Shown: piece after piece, positions 57,733 through 64,000 of the stretch
Position numbering within the stretch: position 1 is the first letter of the stretch
Layout: the number at the start of each line of letters is the position of its first letter
Source: UBA4085 sp964556755
GTDB lineage: Bacteria > Acidobacteriota > Aminicenantia > Aminicenantales > UBA4085
Assembly (NCBI GenBank): GCA_964556755.1
Contig: CAZKXI010000010.1
Location: 1-64,000, forward strand
Direction of reading: 5' to 3'
Length of the DNA: 64,000 nt
Notes under the pieces: model-generated
Databases searched by the model: none
The model's input: the letters and a program-made list of their open reading frames with translations, nothing else
What the model was told of the DNA's origin: nothing
Translations under genes and position numbers: made by a program

Positions 57733-57761
57733 TTGACCCCGGTCACGCGATCGTCTATCAT
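57733..57761 (+). promoter_or_regulatory. Leaderless promoter of murA
   Basis: TTGACC (57733-57738), 17-bp spacer, TATCAT (57756-57761), only 7 nt before ATG 57769. No Shine-Dalgarno sequence precedes the ATG. Confidence 0.7.
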
Positions 57762-57768
57762 CTGAGCG

Positions 57769-59031
57769 ATGGAAAAGATCCGCGTCACGGGGGCTCCCGG
57801 CGTCCCTCTCAAGGGGCGGGTGCGGATCTCCGGCTCCAAGAACGCCGTCCTGCCGGCCATCGCCTCCTCCCTCCTGACCGAGCACCCCGTCACCCTGACC
57901 AACATCCCCCTGGTCCGCGACGTCTACTCCATGCTGACCCTCATCCGCGAGCTGGGATCGCGGACCGCCGTCGACCGCAACACCCTGACCATCCAAGTGC
58001 CCCGGCTGCTGTCCGAGGAGGCCTCCTACAGCCTGGTCCGCCTGATGCGGGCTTCGATCCTGGTCCTGGGGCCGCTGGTGGCCCGCTTCGGCAAGGCCAT
58101 CGTGGCCCTGCCCGGCGGCTGCGCCATCGGCTCGCGGCCCATCGACCTGCACATCGCCGGCTTGCAGCGGCTGGGGGCCCGCATCTCGCTCGAGCACGGC
58201 TACATCACCGCCGAGGCCGACCGCCTGCAGGGGGCCGAGGTCCACTTCGAGAAGACCACCGTCGGCGGGACCGAGAACCTGGTCATGGCCGCCACCCTGG
58301 CCAAGGGCGAGACGATCCTGCGCAACTGCGCCCGCGAGCCCGAGATCAGCTGCCTCTGCGAGCTGCTGGTCAAGATGGGGGCCCGCATCGACGGCATCGG
58401 AGAGACGACCCTGCGCATCGTCGGCGTGGAAGCCCTGGGCGGCGCCGAGCACGCCATCATCCCCGACCGCATCGAGGCCGGGACCTACATGGTCGCCGCG
58501 GCCCTGACCCGCGGCGACGTGGTCCTGGAAGGCATCGACCTCGGCCATATGGCCACGGTCGTCGACCGGCTTCGCTATTCGGGCGTGGACGTCGAGGACC
58601 TCGGCGGCGGGGCGGCCCGGGTGACCGGGCCCGACGTCATCCGGCCGCAGGACATCACCACCTCGCCATTCCCGGGCTTCCCGACCGACATGCAGGCCCA
58701 GTTCATGGTCCTGCTGACCCAGGCCGCGGGGACCTCGATCATCACCGAGACGATCTTCGACCGCCGCTTCCTGCACGTCAACGAGCTGCTCCGGCTGGGG
58801 GCCTCGATCGAGGTCTCCAACGACAAGGCCATCGTCCGCGGCGTCACCCCGCTGTCCGGCGCCGAGGTGACCGCCACCGACCTGCGGGCCTCGGCCTCGC
58901 TCGTCCTGGCCGGGCTCATCGCCCATGGCACGACCGTCATCAACGAAGTCGAGCACATCGACCGCGGCTACGAGTCCATCGAGGAGAAGCTCCGCGGGCT
59001 GGGCGCCCGCGTCGAGCGGATCCGGGCCTAG
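57769..59031 (+). CDS. murA: UDP-N-acetylglucosamine 1-carboxyvinyltransferase
   Basis: 420 aa, first committed step of peptidoglycan synthesis. Seen: GRVRISGSKNAVLPAIAS, the active loop LPGGCAIGSRPIDLH with the catalytic Cys kept (so fosfomycin-type sensitivity is expected), DRIEAGTYMVAAAL and FPTDMQAQFM. Asp-for-Cys resistance is absent. It heads a unit murA-HIT-NYN-DUF2520 with a leaderless start. Confidence 0.96.
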   Translation: MEKIRVTGAPGVPLKGRVRISGSKNAVLPAIASSLLTEHPVTLTNIPLVRDVYSMLTLIRELGSRTAVDRNTLTIQVPRLLSEEASYSLVRLMRASILVLGPLVARFGKAIVALPGGCAIGSRPIDLHIAGLQRLGARISLEHGYITAEADRLQGAEVHFEKTTVGGTENLVMAATLAKGETILRNCAREPEISCLCELLVKMGARIDGIGETTLRIVGVEALGGAEHAIIPDRIEAGTYMVAAALTRGDVVLEGIDLGHMATVVDRLRYSGVDVEDLGGGAARVTGPDVIRPQDITTSPFPGFPTDMQAQFMVLLTQAAGTSIITETIFDRRFLHVNELLRLGASIEVSNDKAIVRGVTPLSGAEVTATDLRASASLVLAGLIAHGTTVINEVEHIDRGYESIEEKLRGLGARVERIRA

Positions 59032-59056
59032 GCCGCCGCGGAGCGCGGAGGCGCCC

Positions 59057-59401
59057 ATGAACGACTGCCTGTTCTGCCGGATCGCCGCCAAGGCCATCCC
59101 GGCCCGGATCGTCTACGAGGACGACCTCATCCTGGCCTTCGACGACATCCGGCCGATGGCCCCCGTCCACACCCTGATCATCCCCAAGGAGCACTTCGCC
59201 TCGCTCAACGAGGTCCCGGACGAGAAGGCCGGCCTGATGGCCCACATCTTGGTCAAGGCCCGGGAGATCGCGGCCCTCAAGGGCGTCGGCGCAACCGGCT
59301 ACCGCCTGGTCCTGAACACCGCCCGCGATTCGGGGCAGGAGGTCCTGCACATCCACTTCCACGTCCTGGGCGGGCGGCCGATGCTCTGGCCCCCGGGATG
59401 A
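59057..59401 (+). CDS. HIT-family nucleotide hydrolase (HinT-like)
   Basis: 114 aa, the HinT size. CLFCRIAAKAIPARIVYEDD at the N-terminus and the histidine triad HIHFHVLGGR near the end. Hydrolyses purine nucleoside phosphoramidates and related substrates. 25 bp after murA and 13 bp before the NYN gene. Confidence 0.93.
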   Translation: MNDCLFCRIAAKAIPARIVYEDDLILAFDDIRPMAPVHTLIIPKEHFASLNEVPDEKAGLMAHILVKAREIAALKGVGATGYRLVLNTARDSGQEVLHIHFHVLGGRPMLWPPG

Positions 59402-59414
59402 CCTCCGGGCGGAC

Positions 59415-59906
59415 ATGGCCTACATCATCGACGGCAGCAACTACCTGGGGGCCGTCTTCCCCGACTTGCTCCGGGACCCCGAGGGTCGGATGTCCCTGGC
59501 CCGCAGGCTGCTGGCCTTCGCCCACCACACCCGCCGCCGCGTCCACCTGGTCTTCGACGGCCGCGGCTCCGACGAGCTGGCCGCGCTGACCCGGGGCGAC
59601 GGCCAGCTGCGCCTCCACCTCCCGCCCGACGGCGAGAGCGCCGACGACGTCATCATCGAGCTCATCGACCGGCAGACGGACCGCCGGAGCCTGGTCCTGG
59701 TCAGCAACGACCGGGCCTTGCGCGACTACGCCGGCGAAGCCGGCGCCTCCTCGCTCCTCTGCCGGGAGTTCGAAGCCCGGCTCAAGGCCGTCCTGGCCGA
59801 GCGCAAGGCGGGCCGCGAGCTGGCCAAGCCCGAGACCAAGCCCTCGTCCTTCGAGGTCGGATTCTGGATGGACGTCTTCGGTCAAGGGGGGAGGAAGGGA
59901 CGATGA
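59415..59906 (+). CDS. NYN-domain protein (YacP-like putative RNase)
   Basis: 163 aa. NYN/PIN-like acidic residues: YIIDGSNYLG at the N-terminus, VHLVFDGRGS, GESADDVIIELID and VLVSNDRALRDYA. This is the pattern of YacP/Rae1-type ribonucleases, of which Bacillus Rae1 acts on the ribosome. A 4-nt overlap (ATGA) links it to the next gene. Confidence 0.85.
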   Translation: MAYIIDGSNYLGAVFPDLLRDPEGRMSLARRLLAFAHHTRRRVHLVFDGRGSDELAALTRGDGQLRLHLPPDGESADDVIIELIDRQTDRRSLVLVSNDRALRDYAGEAGASSLLCREFEARLKAVLAERKAGRELAKPETKPSSFEVGFWMDVFGQGGRKGR

Positions 59907-60766
59907 ACATCGCGCTGATCGGGACGGGCCGGCTGGGGACGTCGCTCCTGCGGGCCTTGGCCCGCCGCGGCTACGGGATCGCCGGCCTCTTCGACCGGCG
60001 CCCGGCCGCCGCGCGGAAGGCCCGCCGGATCATCGGGCGCGGCCGCGTCGCCGGAAGCGGCGCCGAGGCCTGCCGGGACGCCGACCTCGTCTTCCTCTGC
60101 GTCCCGGACGGGGAGCTGGCCGCCACGGCCTTGGAGCTGGCTCTGGCCGGGGGCGGCTGGAAAGGCCGAATCGTCCTTCATACAAGCGGGGCCCTGTCCG
60201 CCGCCGTCCTGGCTCCCCTGCGCTGCGAAGGCGCGGCCGTCGGCTCGTTCCACCCGGCCCAATCGTTCGCCCGGCCCGACACGCCGGCCTCGGCCTTCGC
60301 CGGGGCGACGATCGCGGTCGAGGGCGATCGCCGCGCGGTCGCCGCGGGACGGGCCCTGGCCGCTTCGCTGAGGGGACGGGTCCTGCGGCTGGAAGCGGCC
60401 GATAAGGCCCGCTACCACGCCGCCTGCAGCGTCGCGTCGAATCTTCTCGTCCCGCTCTTCGATCTGGCCTCCTCGCTCCTGGAAGAAGCCGGCATCCCCT
60501 CGCGGCGGGCCGAGGCCGCGCTGCTCCCGCTTCTGGAGGGGACCCTGGCCAACATCCGGGATCTGGGACGGGCCAAGGCCCTGACGGGGCCCATCGCCCG
60601 CGGCGACGCGGCGACGGCGGCCCTCCATCTCGAGGCCCTGCCGGCCCGGGGGGACGCCCGGGAGATCTACCGCCGCCTGGGGCGGAGGGCGGTGGAGCTG
60701 GCTGCGCGGAGCGGCTTGGGCGGCAGGGAAGCCGCCGCGCTCAGGCGGACGCTGGGACGAAGATAA
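59903..60766 (+). CDS. Rossmann-like DUF2520 protein
   Basis: 287 aa. NAD(P)-type N-terminus NIALIGTGRLGTSLLRAL, then DADLVFLCVPDGEL, IVLHTSGALSA and GSFHPAQSFARP, which are typical of the Rossmann-like plus DUF2520 family related to ketopantoate reductases. Reaction unknown. The last 26 bp overlap the convergent murB end. Confidence 0.85.
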   Translation: MNIALIGTGRLGTSLLRALARRGYGIAGLFDRRPAAARKARRIIGRGRVAGSGAEACRDADLVFLCVPDGELAATALELALAGGGWKGRIVLHTSGALSAAVLAPLRCEGAAVGSFHPAQSFARPDTPASAFAGATIAVEGDRRAVAAGRALAASLRGRVLRLEAADKARYHAACSVASNLLVPLFDLASSLLEEAGIPSRRAEAALLPLLEGTLANIRDLGRAKALTGPIARGDAATAALHLEALPARGDAREIYRRLGRRAVELAARSGLGGREAAALRRTLGRR

Positions 60767-61679
60767 CCTCTTCCTCCAGGGCGATCCCGTACTTCTCCAG
60801 GACCCGCCGCTTCATCTCGGCCGCCAGGGCCCGCACGTCCCGGGCCGTGGCGCCGGCGTCGTTGATGATGAAGTTGCAGTGGCCTTCGAAGACGGACGCT
60901 CCGCCGACCCTCAGGCCTCGAACCCCCGTCTGCTCCAGCAGAAAGCCGGCCGCCTGCTTGCAGCCGTCCGGCAGGACGGGATTCTTGAAGTAGCTACCGG
61001 GGTAGGCCGTGGCGCGCGGCGGATGGCGGCGGAATCGCAAGACCAGGTTCTCGTCCATGGCGGCCCGGACCGCGGCGGGGGAAGCGGGGGTGAGCCGCAC
61101 CGAGGCGGACAGGAGGATCTCGGAGCCGGTCTTGAGGCGGGAATGGCGGTAGGCGAACTCGAGGCTGCCGGGGCCGACCCGGATCTCCGTTCCCTGGGGG
61201 GTCAGGAGGCGGGCTTCGACGAGAACATCGCACATGGCCCGACCGAAGGCGCCGGCGTTGCCATAGACCGCTCCGCCCAGCGTGCCGGGTATGCCGGCCA
61301 GAAATTCCAGGCCGCCCCAGCCGCGCTCGGCGGCCAGGCGGGTCAGGACGTCGATGCCGGCGGCCGAGGCCGCTTCGATCGTCCCGACGCCGGCGTGCGG
61401 CTCCAAGCCGCGGGCGGCGTTGCGGATGATCAGGCCCCTGTAGCCGTCATCGTCGAAGAGGAGGTTGAACCCGCCGCCGACGACCCGATGGCGGAGGCCG
61501 GCCGCGCGGGCCATCAGGACGGCGGCCATCAGGTCGGGGGGAGAGGCCGTCTCGACGAAGAGGTCGGCCGGGCCGCCGATGCGGAAATTGGCATGGCGGG
61601 CCAGGGGCTCGTCCCGGAGCGGACGCCGGCCCGTCTCGCGCTCGTAGGCGCGGGCAAACTCCTCGATCTGGTCCTTCAT
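60741..61679 (-). CDS. murB: UDP-N-acetylenolpyruvoylglucosamine reductase
   Basis: 312 aa FAD enzyme that completes UDP-MurNAc after MurA. Seen: HANFRIGGPADLFVE, the FAD loop VVGGGFNLLF (Phe where Ser is usual), GIPGTLGGAVYGNAGAFG, YPGSYFKNP with the catalytic Ser, GHCNFIIN and LEEEVIFV with the catalytic Glu. Type II-like. ATG 61679 has TAAAAT 7 nt upstream. It converges on murA's operon with a 26-bp 3' overlap. Confidence 0.93.
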   Translation of the reverse strand: MKDQIEEFARAYERETGRRPLRDEPLARHANFRIGGPADLFVETASPPDLMAAVLMARAAGLRHRVVGGGFNLLFDDDGYRGLIIRNAARGLEPHAGVGTIEAASAAGIDVLTRLAAERGWGGLEFLAGIPGTLGGAVYGNAGAFGRAMCDVLVEARLLTPQGTEIRVGPGSLEFAYRHSRLKTGSEILLSASVRLTPASPAAVRAAMDENLVLRFRRHPPRATAYPGSYFKNPVLPDGCKQAAGFLLEQTGVRGLRVGGASVFEGHCNFIINDAGATARDVRALAAEMKRRVLEKYGIALEEEVIFVPASA

Positions 61680-61686
61680 CGCCTCT

Positions 61687-61692
61687 ATTTTA
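61687..61692 (-). promoter_or_regulatory. -10 box (TAAAAT), leaderless murB
   Basis: Minus strand TAAAAT (61692-61687) ends 7 nt before the ATG. No clear -35. Confidence 0.45.
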
Positions 61693-61800
61693 AGCGTTTT
61701 CGATCCTGAATGACATGGGGGTATGGTACGAAAGTTGCTCTTTATCGTCCCGAAAGCAGCCCATATGGGAGGCGCCAAGGCGCTTGTAAAGGTCCTTTAT

Positions 61801-61829
61801 TTGACATCTTACAAGGTCTGGGCTATATT
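61801..61829 (+). promoter_or_regulatory. Near-consensus promoter of the TPR-like protein gene
   Basis: TTGACA (61801-61806), 17-bp spacer, TATATT (61824-61829), 30 nt before ATG 61860. Predicts high expression. Confidence 0.8.
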
Positions 61830-61859
61830 CTGCCCAAATTTTTTGAAGCGAGGTCCTCT

Positions 61860-63044
61860 ATGAAGAAAGCCGTATTGACCGCCGTTGTGCTCTCGGTTCT
61901 ACTCGGCGGCATCGCCTTCGCCCAGAGCGAGGCCGATCAGGCTTACGCCAAGGCCATGACCGCCAACTCGCCCCAGGAGAAGGCCAACCTCCTCAAGGCC
62001 TATATCGCCACCTACGCCGGCAAGGGCGGCCAATACGACAACTTCGCTTACGCCTTCCTCTTCCAGGCGCTGGTCCAGTCGGGCAACATCGGGGGCGAGA
62101 CGCTGGGCTACGGCGAGAAGGCCCTGACCTTCTCCGGCTTGGACGACGACCTCAAAGGCCAGACCATAATGACCCTGGCCTCCATCTACGCCAGGTCCGC
62201 GGCGACCGCCGAGAAGGCCAAGACCTACGCCAACCAGCTCATCCAGCACGCCGCCGCGGCCAAGGGCAAGGAAGGCGCCAACCCCGCCGTGTGGAACCAG
62301 ATGACCGGGGCCGGCCATTACATCGTCGGCCAGGCCGCCCTGGCCGCCAAGGACTACAAGACGGCCGTCGACGCCTACTTCCAGTCCTACAACATCCTCA
62401 AGGACGCCAAGATCCTGGCCGAGATCAAGAAGGCCGGCAAGTCGCTCTACGACGCCAAGAACTACGCCGAGGCGGAGAAGCTCTACCGGGCCACCTATGC
62501 GGTCCTCAAGGACGGCGAGTCGCTGTCCCTGCTGTCCCAGTCCCTCTACAACCAGGGCAAGTCGGCCGAGGCGCTGGTCCTGTTCAAGGAGGCCTTCTCC
62601 AAGAACAAGACCGGCGAGATGGCCTACAATATCGGGCTCATCCTGGCCAGGGAAGCCAAGACCAACCCGGCCAGCACCAACGACGCCATCCGCTTCCTGC
62701 TCGACGCGGCCGTGCTGGGGACCAAGAACGCCAAGCAGGCCCAGCAGGCCATGGGCATCGCCGAGGGGCTGTTCTACGGCCAGGACAAGGAGTGGAACAA
62801 CCGGGTCAAGGCCATCCAGGAGAGCAACAAGCTGACCGAGGAGTGGACCAAGACCCTCAACACCAAGTTCGGCGATAAGGCCGAGGACGAGCTGACTTCC
62901 GACGAGAAGCGCGAGTTCCGCCGCCTGAACGAGAACCTGGAGCGGGAGAAGAAGATCGTGGCCGGCATCCAGGCCCAGCAGAAGGCCACCATGGACGCCT
63001 TCCAAGCCCTGGTCAGCGAGGCCAAGCGCCGCAACGGTAAATAA
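61860..63044 (+). CDS. Exported TPR-like repeat protein
   Basis: 394 aa. Signal peptide ending AFAQS near 22. The mature chain is alpha-helical with TPR-like repeats (KDYKTAVDAYFQSYNILKDA, KNYAEAEKLYRATYAVLKDG, GKSAEALVLFKEAFSKNKTG) and ends in a Lys/Glu-rich coiled coil (REFRRLNENLEREKKI). No lipobox, so soluble periplasmic. The strong promoter suggests an abundant protein. Function unknown. Confidence 0.8.
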   Translation: MKKAVLTAVVLSVLLGGIAFAQSEADQAYAKAMTANSPQEKANLLKAYIATYAGKGGQYDNFAYAFLFQALVQSGNIGGETLGYGEKALTFSGLDDDLKGQTIMTLASIYARSAATAEKAKTYANQLIQHAAAAKGKEGANPAVWNQMTGAGHYIVGQAALAAKDYKTAVDAYFQSYNILKDAKILAEIKKAGKSLYDAKNYAEAEKLYRATYAVLKDGESLSLLSQSLYNQGKSAEALVLFKEAFSKNKTGEMAYNIGLILAREAKTNPASTNDAIRFLLDAAVLGTKNAKQAQQAMGIAEGLFYGQDKEWNNRVKAIQESNKLTEEWTKTLNTKFGDKAEDELTSDEKREFRRLNENLEREKKIVAGIQAQQKATMDAFQALVSEAKRRNGK

Positions 63045-63047
63045 AGT

Positions 63048-63434
63048 TAGGGGGACACCATACGTAACTCCCGAACTTTTTGTTGACGCTCCGTTCGTTG
63101 ACGCTTGTTCCAGGCTCGATTCGATCGTGGCGCCGCACGCGGCCGGCATCGGCTCGGGAATCGGCTAGAACGCTCCCGCGGCTGATTGAGCGGGGCTGGC
63201 TGCGTCTTCCACCCTTTCGGCGTTGCGTCCGCGACCTTCAGCTCTCAGTCTTCTGTCCGGCGACACCCCTGGAGTTGCCCCCGCGAGACATATTCCTAGG
63301 CTCTATGCCGCTCGCTTCTCTGACGGAAGGGGTAAATCTCAAGCTTAGGTCGAGCGCGGGCGGGCTCCGACTTGATACGTAAACGTTTGTTGCGTCAACA
63401 AAAAGTTCGGGAGTTACGTATGGTGTCCCCCTAA
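63048..63434. repeat. Family B inverted-repeat element, locus 4 (perfect arms)
   Basis: The left arm 63048-63090 and right arm 63392-63434 are exact reverse complements over about 43 bp, beginning TTAGGGGGACACCATACGTA. About 300 bp of interior has no ORF with a ribosome-binding site. It is the best preserved copy and fills the 408 bp between the TPR gene and ligA. Confidence 0.9.
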
Positions 63435-63440
63435 TTGGGA

Positions 63441-63446
63441 TACAAT
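63441..63446 (+). promoter_or_regulatory. -10 box (TACAAT), leaderless ligA
   Basis: TACAAT ends 6 nt before ATG 63453. The family B right arm ends 6 bp upstream, so its terminal bases form the -35 region. Confidence 0.55.
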
Positions 63447-63452
63447 GAGCGC

Positions 63453-64000
63453 ATGGCAGGGAAAGCGCTGACCCGGACTCAGGCGGTGCGTCGGATCGAG
63501 GAGCTGCGCCGCGTCCTCGTCCACCACGAGAAGAAGTACTACCTCGACAACGACCCCCAGATCTCAGACGCCGAATACGACGGCCTGATGAAGGAGCTGG
63601 AAGGACTGGAGGCCCTCCACCCCGACCTCGCGACCCCCGACTCCCCCACCCGGCGCGTCGGCGGGGCGCCCGCGGAGGGCTTCGAGACCGTCCGCCACCG
63701 CGTCCCGATGATGAGCCTGGACAACGTCTACTCCGTCGAGGACCTGGAGGAGTTCGGCCGCCGCCTGGAGAAGCTCCTGCCCGACCGCGAGATCTCCTAC
63801 GTCGCCGAGCTGAAGATCGACGGCCTCGGCATCTCTCTCCTCTACCGCGACGGAAGGCTGGAGCAGGCCGTCACCCGCGGCGACGGGGTCCAGGGCGACG
63901 ACGTCACAGCCAACGCGCGGACGATCCGCAGCCTGCCGCTCTCGATTCCCGAGGGGGGCGAAGTCGAGGTCCGGGGCGAGATCTACATGCCCTTCGAGTC
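63453..64000 (+). CDS. ligA: NAD-dependent DNA ligase, N-terminal part
   Basis: At least 182 aa, cut by the window end. The Ia domain is at ~10-75 (YYLDNDPQISDAEYDGLMKEL, PDSPTRRVGG), then the adenylation domain with MMSLDNVYS and the nucleophile Lys in AELKIDGLGISL, followed by TRGDGVQGDDVTAN and VRGEIYMP. All expected N-terminal motifs are present. Seals nicks in replication and repair. No ribosome-binding site; see its leaderless -10 box. Confidence 0.95.
   Translation, partial: MAGKALTRTQAVRRIEELRRVLVHHEKKYYLDNDPQISDAEYDGLMKELEGLEALHPDLATPDSPTRRVGGAPAEGFETVRHRVPMMSLDNVYSVEDLEEFGRRLEKLLPDREISYVAELKIDGLGISLLYRDGRLEQAVTRGDGVQGDDVTANARTIRSLPLSIPEGGEVEVRGEIYMPFE

Overview
The window is GC-rich, gene-dense bacterial chromosome with housekeeping genes throughout: rplM-rpsI-rpsB-tsf-pyrH-frr, der, murA, murB, ligA, xerD, ssrA and tRNA-Asp. 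No phage, plasmid or CRISPR is visible. The set of exported peptidases (two M28, one M55, one S8, one M48), serine hydrolases, an amino acid ammonia-lyase, a eukaryotic-type citrate synthase and LolA/lipoproteins points to a didermic, protein- and amino-acid-using heterotroph. My best guess is a member of or near Acidobacteriota/Aminicenantota, but this rests on gene content and style, not on a phylogeny. Two 100-N scaffold gaps show that it is a draft or metagenome assembly.

Layout. 1-5.1 kb: a structured repeat, an exported protein, xerD with an MBL hydrolase, and a methyltransferase coupled to a MIO-type ammonia-lyase. 5.2-14.1 kb: an osmotic-stress block with MscS, then otsA-DUF5752-treT-otsB (two trehalose routes in one operon), a ClC exchanger and a CPA2 cation/proton antiporter. 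14.3-22.9 kb: envelope and exported proteins (lipoprotein, subtilase, DUF2147, DUF374 acyltransferase, Na+ symporter, LolA) and an ECF sigma/anti-sigma/membrane protein operon. 23.2-27.9 kb: an 800-aa M28 peptidase, an unknown exported protein and a MerR/TipA-like regulator. 28.3-31.9 kb: the translation operon. 32.3-36.4 kb: a TPR lipoprotein and ssrA-amidase-GerMN-der. 36.7-46.5 kb: LarA-like protein, 7-TM protein, serine hydrolase, a decayed second serine hydrolase, a GNAT-deacetylase fusion and small exported proteins. 47.1-54.9 kb: tRNA-Asp, lemA-htpX, citrate synthase, a DUF134/NifX-like pair, DUF502 and two more peptidases. 55.1-64 kb: hom and an acylhomoserine-type PLP enzyme, murA-HIT-NYN-DUF2520 converging on murB, a TPR protein and the start of ligA.

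Non-coding content is the most unusual part. Family A is a 210-380 bp intergenic element. Its three complete copies keep a 16-position closing stem while both strands change together at five pair positions, so it looks selected as a folded structure (RNA or single-stranded DNA). Family B is a REP/MITE-like inverted repeat found at four loci, mostly just upstream of promoters. Many genes (murA, murB, ligA, the methyltransferase, lolA and others) have a -10 box only 6-10 nt before the start codon, implying leaderless mRNAs. tmRNA is followed after only 10 nt by an amidase gene and encodes a predicted AEPLPLAA tag.
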